Part shown: one piece after another, positions 32,255 to 41,649 of the stretch | How positions within the stretch are numbered: the stretch's first letter is position 1 | Layout: each line of letters begins with the position of its first letter | The notes under the pieces: generated by a model | Seen by the model: only the letters and a program-made list of their open reading frames with translations | The model's database searches: none | What the model was told of the DNA's origin: nothing | Position numbers and translations under genes: made by a program | Assembly: GCF_002872475.1 (NCBI RefSeq) | Contig: NZ_CP025682.1 | Coordinates: 372,001-436,000 of the forward strand | Direction of reading: 5' to 3' | Source: Pseudazoarcus pumilus | GTDB taxonomy: Bacteria; Pseudomonadota; Gammaproteobacteria; Burkholderiales; Rhodocyclaceae | Length of the DNA stretch: 64,000 nucleotides

Positions 32255-32779
32255 ATGCGTACGGTCATCGTCGCGGCGATCGCCGCGACGTACATGCTGG
32301 CGGTGCCGGCCTCGGCGGACGACAACGCCCTGGAGTTGCGCTACGGTGAGCGCGGCGACATCACCTTCCATGGTGCGAGCCTGCGTTTTGGCGAACTGTG
32401 GTCGCGCGATGCCGGCAACTGGAAGATGCGGCTGCAGCCGGTCGTCGAGGGCGGGCGTTTCCGCTACAGCGGCAGCCGTGCAGAGCGCGATCAGGTCAGC
32501 TATGGCGGTCTCGGTGTGGGCTTTCGCATCGCCCACGCCTCGGCCACGATCCGGCCGTATTTCGAGCTCGGCCTGGGTGCGACCTACTTCGACCAGACCA
32601 CGCTGGGCCCGCGCGGGCTGTCGACACGCTTCCAGTTCACCGAGTGGATCGGCGTCGGACTGGAGTTCGCCGAGCACTTCTCGCTGGGCGTGCGCTTCTC
32701 GCACTACTCGAACGCCAACATCAAGAGGCCCAACGATGGCGTCGACATGCAGCAGATCGTCGTCGGTGCCCGCTTCTGA
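32255..32779 (+). CDS. pagL: PagL-like lipid A 3-O-deacylase (outer-membrane beta-barrel)
   Basis: A 174-residue protein with a signal peptide (cleavage after ASA, residue 21) and alternating beta-barrel strands ending in Phe (VVGARF), as expected for an outer-membrane protein. The active-site segment HYSNANIKRPNDG gives His150 and Ser152, matching the PagL catalytic His/Ser pair. The third residue, Glu in Pseudomonas PagL 14 positions after the His, is Asp164 here. PagL removes an ester-linked acyl chain from lipid A and alters surface charge and immune recognition. It starts 13 bp after hslU and is followed by a terminator. Confidence 0.8.
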   Translation: MRTVIVAAIAATYMLAVPASADDNALELRYGERGDITFHGASLRFGELWSRDAGNWKMRLQPVVEGGRFRYSGSRAERDQVSYGGLGVGFRIAHASATIRPYFELGLGATYFDQTTLGPRGLSTRFQFTEWIGVGLEFAEHFSLGVRFSHYSNANIKRPNDGVDMQQIVVGARF

Positions 32780-32803
32780 GCGGAACTGACGCACTCGTGC
32801 AAC

Positions 32804-32830
32804 GGGCCGGCCGAGTGCCGGCCCCTTTCG
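32804..32830 (+). terminator. Rho-independent terminator after pagL
   Basis: The 8-bp stem GGGCCGGC / GCCGGCCC with a CGAGT loop is followed by CTTTCGTTT. Confidence 0.8.
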
Positions 32831-32874
32831 TTTGAACATGCAGGGCGCGCGCTGCGCCGTGGAGTCGCCGGTTC

Positions 32875-33756
32875 ATGGACATCGCCGTTCGCATCATCGA
32901 AATCCTCTTTCCGCTGTTCTCGATCGCAACCCTGGGCTACTTCGTCGGCCGGCGCATGAAGCCGGACCTGTCGCATGCGAACAAGCTCAACATGGATGTC
33001 TTCGTGCCGGCGCTGGTGTTTGCGGCGCTGGCCAACCAGCAATTCGAGATCGGTGGTTTCATCCCGCTCGGCGTGGCGACGCTGATTCTCGTGTTCGGTT
33101 CGGGCCTGGCCGCCTGGCTGCTCGCGCGCGTGTTGAAGATCGACCTGCGCACGCTGGTGCCGCCGATCATGTTCAACAACTGCGGCAACCTCGGCCTGCC
33201 GCTGGCGGTGCTGGCCTTCGGCGATGTCGCGTTGGCGCCGGCGGTGGTGATGTTCATGCTCTCCAACCTGCTGCATTTTTCCTACGGCGCCTGGCTGCTC
33301 GACCACCGCGTGCGCATCTGGAACGTGTGGCGCGTGCCCTCGGTGATGGCGACCTTTGCCGGCCTGGCCGTGGCGATCGCCGGCCTCGAGGTGTGGTCGC
33401 CGCTGCTCACCTCGATCCGCATGCTTGGCGAGATTTCGATCCCGCTGATGCTGTTCGCGCTCGGCGCCCGATTGGCCGACTCCACCATCGCCGCGGTCGG
33501 TCGCGGCGTGCTCGTCGCGGTGGCGCGGCCGGCCATCGGCGTGGCGCTGGCCTTCGCCGTGATGCTGTTCATCGACCTGCCGCCGCAGGAGCGCGCGCTG
33601 CTGATCGTATTCGGCGCGCTGCCGCCGGCGGTGCTCAACTACATCTTCGCCGAGCGCTACGGTCAGGAGCCGGCGACCGTCGCATCGATGGTGCTGGTGG
33701 GCAATGTGGCTGCGCTGGTGACACTGCCGATCGCGCTGGCGATCGCGCTGCCGTGA
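32875..33756 (+). CDS. AEC-family (auxin efflux carrier-like) permease
   Basis: The 293-residue protein has about ten transmembrane helices in two inverted five-helix halves, including NNCGNLGLPLAVLAFGD, the conserved crossover glycine/proline region of the AEC family. Bacterial members carry malate, malonate or other carboxylates; the substrate here cannot be read. It lies after the pagL terminator and 7 bp before a DUF2007 gene, so the two are probably co-transcribed. Confidence 0.85.
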   Translation: MDIAVRIIEILFPLFSIATLGYFVGRRMKPDLSHANKLNMDVFVPALVFAALANQQFEIGGFIPLGVATLILVFGSGLAAWLLARVLKIDLRTLVPPIMFNNCGNLGLPLAVLAFGDVALAPAVVMFMLSNLLHFSYGAWLLDHRVRIWNVWRVPSVMATFAGLAVAIAGLEVWSPLLTSIRMLGEISIPLMLFALGARLADSTIAAVGRGVLVAVARPAIGVALAFAVMLFIDLPPQERALLIVFGALPPAVLNYIFAERYGQEPATVASMVLVGNVAALVTLPIALAIALP

Positions 33757-33763
33757 GCCTTCG

Positions 33764-34081
33764 ATGGCGATGAAACTGTTCCTGCGCTGCCTCGACGCGA
33801 TCGATGCGCACCATCGCGCCAACCTGCTGCGCTCGGCCGGCATCCGTGCCGAGGTGCGCAACACGCATCTGGCCGGCGCCCTCGGCGACATCCCCTTCAT
33901 CGAGGCCGGGCCGCAGATATGGATCGATGCGACCGAAAGCATCGAGCGCGCGCAGGAAGTCCTGAAACTGGCCGAGGCGGCGCCGCCGCAGCCCGACTGG
34001 CGCTGCGAATGCGGCGAGAACATCGAAGGGCAGTTCGCGCAGTGCTGGAACTGCGGACGCATCCGCCCCCTCGACTCGTGA
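33764..34081 (+). CDS. DUF2007-family protein with C-terminal zinc ribbon
   Basis: A 105-residue cytosolic protein. Residues 1-70 match the DUF2007 (putative signal transducing protein) fold: KLFLRCLDAIDAHHRANLLRS and then ...AEVRN, IWIDATESIERAQEVL. The tail has C-x-C and C-x2-C pairs (WRCECGENIE, QCWNCGRIRP), a probable zinc ribbon. The role of the family is unsettled. An ATG two codons later is an equally good start. It is convergent with the slipin gene, 4 bp apart. Confidence 0.8.
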   Translation: MAMKLFLRCLDAIDAHHRANLLRSAGIRAEVRNTHLAGALGDIPFIEAGPQIWIDATESIERAQEVLKLAEAAPPQPDWRCECGENIEGQFAQCWNCGRIRPLDS

Positions 34082-34085
34082 GCGG

Positions 34086-34865
34086 CTATTTCCCGGCTTC
34101 GGGCTTGGCGCTCTTGCCGCCCATCAACGAGCTGAGCAGATCGACCGGGACCGGGAAGACCAGGGTCGAGCTCTTGTCGCCCGCCACCTGGGTGAGCGTC
34201 TGCAGGTAGCGCAACTGCATCGCCGCCGGTTCGCGCGAGAGCATCTCGGCCGCTTCCATCAGGGCCTGGGCGGCCTGCTTCTCGCCGTCGGCGTGGATCA
34301 CCTTGGCGCGTCGTTCGCGCTCGGCCTCGGCCTGACGTGCGATGGCCCGCACCATGGTGTCGTTGAGGTCGATGTGCTTGATCTCGACGTTGGCCACCTT
34401 GATGCCCCAGGCGTCGGTCTGCGAATCGAGAATTTCCTGAACGTCGTTGTTGAGCTTCTCGCGCTCCGAGAGCATCTCGTCGAGTTCGTGCTTGCCCAGC
34501 ACCGCGCGCAGCGTGGTCTGCGCGAGCTGGCTGGTCGCCTCGAAGTAGTGCTCGACCTGGATGATGGCCTTCTCCGGATCGATGACGCGAAAGTACAGCA
34601 CCGCGTTGACCTTGACCGAGACGTTGTCGCGCGAGATCACGTCCTGGCTGGGCACGTCCATGGTCACCACGCGCAGGTCCACCTTGACCATCTGCTGGAT
34701 GCCGGGAATGACGATGATCAGGCCCGGTCCCTTGACCTTCCAGAAGCGGCCGAGCATGAAGATCACGCCGCGCTCGTACTCGCGCAGGATGCGGAAGGTA
34801 CTGATGATCAGCGCGATGACGACGATCGCGACGATGCCCAGACCGAAGTCGAAATCGAACATCAT
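34086..34865 (-). CDS. Slipin/SPFH-family membrane protein
   Basis: A 259-residue stomatin/slipin homologue: one N-terminal membrane segment (about 8-25) and a SPFH/band-7 domain (about 27-190, with [20 protein letters not shown]). A helical C-terminal region for oligomerisation follows ([20 protein letters not shown]). Slipins form ring-like scaffolds and are proteolysed by partner NfeD proteases. CAGGAG lies about 7 bases before the first ATG. The gene overlaps the NfeD gene by 4 bases, the usual pairing. Confidence 0.92.
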   Translation of the reverse strand: MMFDFDFGLGIVAIVVIALIISTFRILREYERGVIFMLGRFWKVKGPGLIIVIPGIQQMVKVDLRVVTMDVPSQDVISRDNVSVKVNAVLYFRVIDPEKAIIQVEHYFEATSQLAQTTLRAVLGKHELDEMLSEREKLNNDVQEILDSQTDAWGIKVANVEIKHIDLNDTMVRAIARQAEAERERRAKVIHADGEKQAAQALMEAAEMLSREPAAMQLRYLQTLTQVAGDKSSTLVFPVPVDLLSSLMGGKSAKPEAGK

Positions 34866-36283
34866 GTATTGCTCCTGTGTGGGTCGGTGTTCGGGGCGAC
34901 GGGCTCGACCTCGAGCGTGAGTCCGTCGATGGCGGTGACGCGCACGGACTGACCGGGCGCGAGAGTGGAATTGGAGCGTACCCGCCAGCGCTCGCCATGG
35001 ATGCGCGCATGCCAGCCGTTTTCCTCGTCGAGCACGTTGCCGCACGCGCCGACCAGTTGCTCTGCGCCGCTGACCACGCGGCGTGCGCGCGCTTTCACGG
35101 CGAAGGTTCCGATCGCGAACAGCAGCGCCGCACTGAGCACGGCCATGCCGAGGATGAAACTCAGCGGCACGCCGAAATCTGGCGCTTCGGTGTCGATCAG
35201 GAACAGGCCGCCGACGACGAAGGCGATCACCCCGCCGACCCCGAGCACGCCGAAGCTCGGCATGAAGGCCTCGGCCAGCATCAGCATCGCGCCGAAGGCG
35301 ATCAGCGCCACGCCGGCCCAGTTGACCGGCAGCAGCTGGAAGGCGTACATCGCGACCACGATGCAGATCGCCCCGGCCACGCCGGGCACGCCGAAACCGG
35401 GGCTGGTGAACTCGAAAAAGAGGCCGTAGATGCCGATCATCATCAGCACCACCGCGATCTGCGGATTCGACAGCACGGCCAGCACGCGGTGCTTCCAGTC
35501 CGGCTGCTGACGCTCGACGCTGGCGCCGGCGGTGGCCAGCGTGACGACGTTGCCCGAGTCGAGCTCGATCTGGCGACCGTCGATGGCCTCGAGCAGTTCA
35601 TCGACGTTGCGCGCGATCAGGTCGATGGCGCCGGCCTCGAGCGCCTCGCTGGCCGACAGGCTGGCCGCCTCGCGCACCGCGCGCTCGGCGAAGTCGGCGT
35701 CACGCCCGCGCAGTTCCGCCAGGCTGCGGATGTAGGCCGCCGCGTCGTTGGTGGCCTTGTCCTTGAGCGTGTCTCCGCTGGGCTTGCCGCTACCGCGCTG
35801 GGGCGCCTCCTGATCTTCTTCGTTCTTGGCAGGGTCGTCCTGCGGCGCAGGGGCGCTGCCCGGGCCGGGCGCGCCGATGGCCACCGGGGAGGCCGCACCC
35901 AGGTTGGTCGCCGGCGCCATTGCGGCGATATGCGATGCGTACAGGATGAAGGTGCCGGCACTGGCCGCGCGCGCCCCGTCCGGACCGACCCAGGTCACCA
36001 CCGGCACGGGCGAGGCGAGAATGGCGCGGATCATCGCGCGCATCGAGGTATCCAGCCCGCCCGGCGTGTCCATGCGGAGGATCACGAGGCCCGCGCCGGA
36101 TGCGGCCGCACGCTCGAGACGGTCGACCACGAAATCCGCGCTCGCCGGCCCGATCGCCCCTTCGACCGGAATTTCGAGCACGCGGCTCGCCTGCCCGCGC
36201 TCCTGCGCCATGGTGGCGCCGAACATCGCGAGGGCGAGAAGGATCAGCAGGCAGGCGCCGCAGCGCTGCAATGCATTCGGCAT
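34862..36283 (-). CDS. NfeD-family membrane serine protease (long form)
   Basis: A 473-residue protein. It has a signal peptide (cleavage after TMAQ, about residue 26) and a ClpP-class serine protease domain (about 35-250) with [10 protein letters not shown], catalytic Ser108 in AASAGT and a probable catalytic Lys176 before NDAAAYIRS. Four to five transmembrane helices (about 290-420) and a soluble NfeD OB-fold domain at the end complete it. Residues 135-170 are a Pro/Ala/Glu-rich insert. The ATG at 36283 has GGAG 6 bases upstream; an upstream ATG at 36322 is less likely. It cleaves the partner slipin. Confidence 0.92.
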   Translation of the reverse strand: MPNALQRCGACLLILLALAMFGATMAQERGQASRVLEIPVEGAIGPASADFVVDRLERAAASGAGLVILRMDTPGGLDTSMRAMIRAILASPVPVVTWVGPDGARAASAGTFILYASHIAAMAPATNLGAASPVAIGAPGPGSAPAPQDDPAKNEEDQEAPQRGSGKPSGDTLKDKATNDAAAYIRSLAELRGRDADFAERAVREAASLSASEALEAGAIDLIARNVDELLEAIDGRQIELDSGNVVTLATAGASVERQQPDWKHRVLAVLSNPQIAVVLMMIGIYGLFFEFTSPGFGVPGVAGAICIVVAMYAFQLLPVNWAGVALIAFGAMLMLAEAFMPSFGVLGVGGVIAFVVGGLFLIDTEAPDFGVPLSFILGMAVLSAALLFAIGTFAVKARARRVVSGAEQLVGACGNVLDEENGWHARIHGERWRVRSNSTLAPGQSVRVTAIDGLTLEVEPVAPNTDPHRSNT

Positions 36284-36458
36284 GATGGCTCCGCGCCGAA
36301 AAGGCGCATGGCGAATAGTCATTCGTACTGACTCTGAGTGTAGCCGGCCCGCGATGTTCCTGCCCGATTGCGCTTCCACGTTGCATCGCGGCGCCGGCAA
36401 TGCTCTACTGGAGCGTCATCGTGGCTGCGCGGCAGCGCAAAAAAATCTGGAGGCCCGC

Positions 36459-38609
36459 ATGAAAACCGCTTTTCGCATCGTCGCGATCGTGCTCGCCGTG
36501 GTGGTCGTGCTCTTCGGCGTCGTCGCGGCTTATCTTGCGTTCGTGTTCGACCCCAACGATTATCGTGACCGCATCGAGAGCGAGGTTGAGAAGCGCACCG
36601 GGCGCAGCCTGGCGATCGAAGGCGAGCTCTCGCTGTCCGTTTTTCCATGGATTGGTGTCGAGATCGGACCCACGCAACTGGGCAATGCAACCGGCTTCGG
36701 CGATGCGCCGTTCGCGCGTGTCGAACAGGTCGAGGTGCGCGCACGCCTGATGCCGCTGCTGCGCCAGGAAGTGGAAGTCGACCGCGTGGTGTTGCGCGGG
36801 CTTGACCTGAACCTCGTGCGCAATGCCGACGGCAGCACCAACTGGGACGATCTGGCCGCGCGTGGCAAGGGTGAGTCGCCCGAAGAGGCGCCGCCATCCT
36901 CGCCTGGCGAAGCCATGGGTGGGCTCGGCGCGATCGTCGTGGCCGGAGTCGAGATCGCCGACGCGCGCGTGCGCTTCGACGATCGCCAGGCCGGTGCCGA
37001 GTACGCGATCGACGGTTTCATGCTCAAGACCGGCGAAGTGCGTCCGCGTGAGCGTTTCCCGCTGGAGATGGGTTTCGATGTCGCGGTCAGCGAGCCCGAG
37101 GTCGCCGGCCGTGTGGATCTGAGCGGCGCGGTACTGTTCGATCCGGTCGGACCGAAACTCGACGTCGACGGCCTGGAACTGCGCTTCAAGGGCGAGGGCG
37201 CCGGCTTGCCGGGGGGCGAGGCCGAGTTTGCGGCGGACGCGGACGCCTCGGTCGACATGGCCGCCGGCACGGCGGCGCTCGACGGTCTGGTGCTGCGCAG
37301 CTACGGCGTCGAGGCGCGGGGTGATCTGGCGGGCAACGGGCTGAACGAGAGCCCGAGTTTTGCCGGACGCTTCGAGGTGCCCGAGTTCGATCCGCGCAAG
37401 CTCCTCGCGGCGATGGACGTCGCGCTGCCTGAAGGTGTGGGGGGCGACGTGCTGAAGAAGGCAAGCCTGTCGACCAACATCAACGCTACGGCGTCCTCGG
37501 CGCGGTTGGGCGATCTCGTCGCTGTGCTCGATGACAGTCGTCTCAGCGGAGAGATGTCGGTCGCGGACTTTGCCAAGCAGGCCCTGCGCTTCGAACTCGC
37601 GCTCGACGCCATCGACGTCGACCGCTATCTGCCACCGCCTGAAGACGGCGAGGCGACGCCGCGCGAGGTGAGCGGGCCGCGCGAAGGCGCGCCCGCCGAT
37701 GCGGGCGCCGAAGCCGCAGTTGCCATCCTCGACCCGGCCGTGTTGCGCGGCCTCGATGTGGTCGGCAAGTTCACCGCCGGGCGCATCAAGGCGCGCGGGC
37801 TGACGATCAACGACATCTCGGTGGAAGTGAAGGCGCAAGGCGGCGTGCTGCGCCTCGAGCCGCTCGCGGCGAAGATGTACGAGGGCAGCTACGCCGGCAG
37901 CGCGAGCTTCGACGGCCGTGCGCAGACCTTGTCGATGGTGCTCGCCAATCGGTTGTCGGGTGTGCAGGCCGGGCCGCTGCTGGCCGATCTGTCCGGCGCG
38001 GAGCAGCGTCTGACGGGCAACGCCAACGTCGAGTCGCGCTTGCAGGCGCGCGGCAACGACACCGATGCCATCAAGCGCACACTGGCCGGGAACGTGGATT
38101 TCCGCTTTCTCGACGGCGCCATCAAGGGCATCAACGTCGCGCAGTTCCTGCGTCAGGCGCAGGCCAAGCTCACCGGCAAGCCGGCGCCGGCCGGGGATGG
38201 GCCCAACCAGACCGACTTCACCGAGCTTTCCGGTACCGTGCGCATTTCCGACGGCGTCGCGCGCAACGATGATCTCGATCTGCGCTCACCGCTGCTGCGC
38301 GTGGTCGGCGAAGGCAGCGCAAACCTGCCCGATGAAACCGTGGACTATCTGGTGCGGGCGAGCGTGGTGGCGTCGCTGTCCGGGCAGGGCGGCGAAGGGC
38401 TGGAACAGCTCAAGGGCGTGACCGTGCCGATCCGCATCTCCGGCAATCTCGACGACCCGTCGATCCGGCCCGACCTCGAAAGCCTGGTCACGGATCGGGT
38501 CAAGCAGGAAGCGCAGAAGAAGCTCGAGGAGGCCGTGCAGGACAAGGTGGCGCCCGAACTGCAGGAAGGGCTGAAGAAGGGCCTCGGAGACTTCCTGCAG
38601 CGACGTTGA
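36459..38609 (+). CDS. AsmA-family envelope protein
   Basis: A 716-residue protein with one N-terminal membrane anchor (about 7-30). A large periplasmic region follows, with the AsmA domain at both ends. The start is PNDYRDRIESEVEKRTGRSL; the end is FRFLDGAIKGINVAQFLRQ, then DLRSPLLRVVGEGSANLPDETVDY. AsmA-like proteins are thought to form bridges carrying phospholipids to the outer membrane. TGGAGG lies 6 bases before the ATG. Low-complexity acidic linkers are present near 145-165 and 395-420. The open frame upstream overlaps the NfeD gene in antisense and is not coding. Confidence 0.88.
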   Translation: MKTAFRIVAIVLAVVVVLFGVVAAYLAFVFDPNDYRDRIESEVEKRTGRSLAIEGELSLSVFPWIGVEIGPTQLGNATGFGDAPFARVEQVEVRARLMPLLRQEVEVDRVVLRGLDLNLVRNADGSTNWDDLAARGKGESPEEAPPSSPGEAMGGLGAIVVAGVEIADARVRFDDRQAGAEYAIDGFMLKTGEVRPRERFPLEMGFDVAVSEPEVAGRVDLSGAVLFDPVGPKLDVDGLELRFKGEGAGLPGGEAEFAADADASVDMAAGTAALDGLVLRSYGVEARGDLAGNGLNESPSFAGRFEVPEFDPRKLLAAMDVALPEGVGGDVLKKASLSTNINATASSARLGDLVAVLDDSRLSGEMSVADFAKQALRFELALDAIDVDRYLPPPEDGEATPREVSGPREGAPADAGAEAAVAILDPAVLRGLDVVGKFTAGRIKARGLTINDISVEVKAQGGVLRLEPLAAKMYEGSYAGSASFDGRAQTLSMVLANRLSGVQAGPLLADLSGAEQRLTGNANVESRLQARGNDTDAIKRTLAGNVDFRFLDGAIKGINVAQFLRQAQAKLTGKPAPAGDGPNQTDFTELSGTVRISDGVARNDDLDLRSPLLRVVGEGSANLPDETVDYLVRASVVASLSGQGGEGLEQLKGVTVPIRISGNLDDPSIRPDLESLVTDRVKQEAQKKLEEAVQDKVAPELQEGLKKGLGDFLQRR

Positions 38610-38629
38610 TTTACGTCCGCACCCGTCCA

Positions 38630-38836
38630 GTAGGTCACAGCGAGCGTAGCGAGCGCGACAGCCGGCGCTGAAAATGGGGCGTGCGCGTCGGACTCGCCTG
38701 CGGCTCGACCCGACCTACGGCCCATCGCCGTTCCGCACGCGTCCAGTAGGTCGCAGCGAGCGTAGCGAGTGCGACACCCCGCGCGAGATTTGGTCGTGCG
38801 TGTCGGACTCGCCTGCGGCTGGTTCCGACGACCTAC
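38630..38836. repeat. Tandem pair of palindromic intergenic repeats
   Basis: Two similar units (38630-38718 and 38746-38836) each begin GTAGGTC and end GACCTAC. The first 30 bases of each read GTAGGTC(A/G)CAGCGAGCGTAGCGAG(C/T)GCGAC, and GTCGGACTCGCCTGCGGCT precedes the end. Each unit can fold into an imperfect stem-loop. Related copies occur at 41553 and 59664-59806. The second unit contains the stop codon of the convergent flavin oxidoreductase gene. Confidence 0.75.
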
Positions 38837-40089
38837 GCGGATTCGCCGGTCGGCAGCGCGATACGCCCGTCGGTGCTGAACTGGTAGTCGCGGAACACGT
38901 GCTCGGCGTCGAGCAAGCGGTAGTTGCCGTCGGGCTCGCGCACGCTGGTGTCCTTGAGCCGGTAGGTGTACTGGCCACAGGTCCAGCAGTCGAAGTTGCG
39001 CATGTGGGTGCATAGACAGGTCTTGTCCATGACCTTCAGTTTCTTCTCGTCCGGGTGCAGTGCGACTTCGCGGTTGTAGGCGTCGATGTAGGCACAGCCG
39101 CCGTTGGCATCGAGCAGATAGCCGTAGGCCTCGCAGTTCGGGCGGATGCCCGAGCCGATCGAAGGGCTGCTCTTGAGCATGCGCATCGGATAGCCGGTGG
39201 GCGAGATCTGGTTGACCTCGATTTCCTCCTCCTCGGCCGTGAAGTAGTGCTGCTTGACGTCATCGGGCAGGCCGCATTCGCGCGTCACGGTGAAGCGCGT
39301 GGCCACCTGCACGGCGGCCGCGCCGTTGTCGATGTGGGCGACCGCGTCCGAGCCGGTGAATACGCCGCCGGCGGCGATCAGCGGGATGTCGAGTTCCTGC
39401 TCGCGCAGCCAGTCGCGGATTTCGGCGACGATGGTGGCCAGATCATACTGCGCCCAGTCCATGCCGAAACCCAGGTGGCCGCCGGCCAGCGGGCCTTCGA
39501 CCACGACGTAGTCGGGCAGGCGATTGGTGCGCGCGGACTTGCGCAGGAACAGCTGCAGCGCGCGCAGCGAGGACACGATGATGCCCAGCTTGGCGTCGCG
39601 AAAGCGCGGATGGTCCTCGATCAGCGCGAAGGATCCCAGATGCAGGCCGGCCGCCAGCGTGATGCCGTCGATGCCGGCATCCAGCGCCGAGCGCAGGCGC
39701 ACGCGCAGCGTGTCCTTGGGCCCGTTCATCGTCAGCTTTTCCATGCAGTTGATGAAGATCAGACCGTCGCCCTGCTTGCGCTCCATGGTGCGGCGCACGT
39801 GGGTCTCGGTGGCTTCGGCCAGCACCGCGAGGTCGAACTGCACGGCCGACTTGTCCATGTTCGCGACATTGAATTTGTACAGCTTCTGCTTGTCGCGCAC
39901 GTACTTGGTGTCGTAGCGGCGGTCGCTGACGGTCGGAACCATGGCGTCCGAAATGTGGCCGATGCCGCCCAGCCGGGCGGCGACCAGCGACAGGTCGGCG
40001 GTCGAGATGTCCACGCCCATGCCGCCGATCATGATCGGCACGTATTCGCGGGCTCCAAACTTGAGGCGGAAATCGTCCAGGCGCTTCAT
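38833..40089 (-). CDS. Nitronate monooxygenase-like flavoprotein with Cys-rich C-terminus
   Basis: The 418-residue protein has a FMN-binding TIM barrel of the nitronate monooxygenase/2-nitropropane dioxygenase type. Evidence includes PIMIGGMGVDIS, VEGPLAGGHLGFG, and the phosphate-binding LIAAGGVFTGSDAVAHIDNGAAAVQVATRF written over two strands. After about residue 310 comes an extra region with C358-x-C360-x7-C368-x2-C371 (KTCLCTHMRNFDCWTC), which looks like a metal or Fe-S site. Two further cysteines lie just before it. Classical members end without this tail, so the electron route or substrate may differ. The start at 40089 follows directly after an intergenic region; the neighbours do not reveal the pathway. 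Confidence 0.8.
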   Translation of the reverse strand: MKRLDDFRLKFGAREYVPIMIGGMGVDISTADLSLVAARLGGIGHISDAMVPTVSDRRYDTKYVRDKQKLYKFNVANMDKSAVQFDLAVLAEATETHVRRTMERKQGDGLIFINCMEKLTMNGPKDTLRVRLRSALDAGIDGITLAAGLHLGSFALIEDHPRFRDAKLGIIVSSLRALQLFLRKSARTNRLPDYVVVEGPLAGGHLGFGMDWAQYDLATIVAEIRDWLREQELDIPLIAAGGVFTGSDAVAHIDNGAAAVQVATRFTVTRECGLPDDVKQHYFTAEEEEIEVNQISPTGYPMRMLKSSPSIGSGIRPNCEAYGYLLDANGGCAYIDAYNREVALHPDEKKLKVMDKTCLCTHMRNFDCWTCGQYTYRLKDTSVREPDGNYRLLDAEHVFRDYQFSTDGRIALPTGESA

Positions 40090-40194
40090 GTAATCTGCTT
40101 TCGTCGTGATGTGTCGGCCGTTGCGGCGACCCGGTTTCCGGGGCGCGCATGGGTGCGGACGCTCGCGTTCTCGATGCCGGCGTGTCGCGGCCCG

Positions 40195-40221
40195 AAACGC
40201 AAACGGGGGCCGAAGCCCCCG
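40195..40221 (-). terminator. Rho-independent terminator of the cysD-cysN transcript
   Basis: On the minus strand CGGGGGC-TTCG-GCCCCCG is followed by TTTGCGTTTCG, 25 bp after the cysN stop codon. Confidence 0.85.
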
Positions 40222-40246
40222 CGATTATCGCACCCCGAGTGCCGAA

Positions 40247-41533
40247 TCAGCGAATCATTCCGGCGCCCACGGTGTTGTTGGTGCTCTCGTCGATCAGGAT
40301 GAATGCGCCGGTAGCGCGGTTGTCGCCGTACGCATCGGCGAACACGGGCTGCGCCAGCTTGAGGGTCAGACGCGCGATGTCGTTGGTGTCGAGTACATCC
40401 GTGTCGACCTCGTCGAGCGTGTTCAGATCCAGCCGGTAGTCGATCTTCACGACCTTGGCCTTGACCTCGCGCGTGGTGTGGCGCACCAGATAGGTGCGCG
40501 CGCTCGACAGCGGCGTCTCGGACAGCCAGCACACGTTGGCGTCGATCTCGCGCACGGCCTGCGGCTGCTCACTGCTCTTGACGATCATGTCGCCGCGCGA
40601 GACGTCGATGTCGTCCTCGAGCAGCAGCGTCACCGACTGTTCGTGGATCGCGAGCGGCTGGCGCACGCCGCCGATCTCGATGGCGCGGATCGTGCTCGTG
40701 CGTCCCGAAGGCAGCACCGTGACCGCGTCGCCCACGGCGATCTCGCCGGACTCGACGCGCCCCATGAAACCGCGGTAGTCGTGCAGTTCCGGATTGGCCG
40801 AATCCTGCGGGCGGCACACGTACTGCACCGGGAAGCGGAAATCCTCGGGCTCTTCGGTGTGCGCGTTGGGCGTGGATTCGAGTACCTGCAGCAGCGTCGG
40901 CCCTTCGTACCATGACAGGTTCGTGCCGCGCTCGACGACCATGTCGCCGTTGAGTGCAGACATCGGGATGAAGCGCACGTCGGGGATACCGAGTCGGCGC
41001 GCGAAGGCCAGATAGTCGGCGCGGATCTGCTCGAAGGTCTCGCGGTCGTAGCCGATGAGGTCCATCTTGTTCACGGCGACGACCAGATGCGGGATGCCCA
41101 CCAGATGCGCCAGATAGGAGTGGCGCCGTGTCTGTGTCTGCACGCCCTTGCGGGCATCGACCAGGATGATCGCCAGGTTGGCGGTCGAGGCCGCCGTGAA
41201 CATGTTGCGCGTGTACTGCTCGTGGCCGGGGGCGTCGGCGATGATGTACTTGCGCGTGCCGGTCGTGAAGTAGCGGTAGGCCACGTCGATGGTGATGCCC
41301 TGCTCGCGCTCGGCCTGCAGGCCGTCGGTGATCAGCGACAGGTCGACGGCGGTGAGGCCGCGGCGCTGCGAGGTCTTCTCGATCGAGCTGAGCGTGTCGG
41401 CGAGAATGGTCTTGGTATCGAACAGCAGGCGACCGATCAGCGTGCTCTTGCCGTCGTCTACGCTGCCGCAGGTGAGAAAGCGCAGCAGGCCGGTGTCGAT
41501 GCCGGGGATGTTTTCGTGGGCGGACATGTTCAT
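40247..41533 (-). CDS. cysN: Sulfate adenylyltransferase subunit 1 (GTPase)
   Basis: CysN couples GTP hydrolysis to adenylyl sulfate synthesis by CysD. The 428-residue protein has the GTPase motifs GSVDDGKS (23-30), DAPGHEQYTRN and NKMDL. EF-Tu-like beta-barrel domains follow and there is no fused APS kinase (CysC). That fits a pathway that reduces APS directly. AAGGAATC lies just before the ATG at 41533; the ATG two codons later is an alternative. An IS element sits between this gene and cysD, so its transcription may now depend on read-through or on a promoter in the element. Confidence 0.94.
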   Translation of the reverse strand: MNMSAHENIPGIDTGLLRFLTCGSVDDGKSTLIGRLLFDTKTILADTLSSIEKTSQRRGLTAVDLSLITDGLQAEREQGITIDVAYRYFTTGTRKYIIADAPGHEQYTRNMFTAASTANLAIILVDARKGVQTQTRRHSYLAHLVGIPHLVVAVNKMDLIGYDRETFEQIRADYLAFARRLGIPDVRFIPMSALNGDMVVERGTNLSWYEGPTLLQVLESTPNAHTEEPEDFRFPVQYVCRPQDSANPELHDYRGFMGRVESGEIAVGDAVTVLPSGRTSTIRAIEIGGVRQPLAIHEQSVTLLLEDDIDVSRGDMIVKSSEQPQAVREIDANVCWLSETPLSSARTYLVRHTTREVKAKVVKIDYRLDLNTLDEVDTDVLDTNDIARLTLKLAQPVFADAYGDNRATGAFILIDESTNNTVGAGMIR

Positions 41534-41552
41534 GATTCCTTGTGGATTCCTT

Positions 41553-41583
41553 GTAGGTCGGGATGAGCGCAGCGAATTCCGAC
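41553..41583. repeat. Copy of the dispersed GTAGGTC repeat upstream of cysN
   Basis: This single arm reads GTAGGTCGGGATGAGCGCAG and continues CGAATTCCGAC. It is closely related to the 30-base heads of the repeats at 38630, 38746, 59664 and 59777. The IS element starts about 50 bp further, so the insertion lies next to this repeat. Confidence 0.6.
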
Positions 41584-41649
41584 GTTCGGCGCCAATCCGC
41601 GGGAGCGTCGCATTTCGCCTTTGGCTCAACGCGTATATGGACTCCTCCC

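Noticed and set aside
38630-38836. CRISPR-like array
   Set aside because: Only two tandem units, each internally palindromic with unequal spacing, related to other dispersed copies, and no cas genes.
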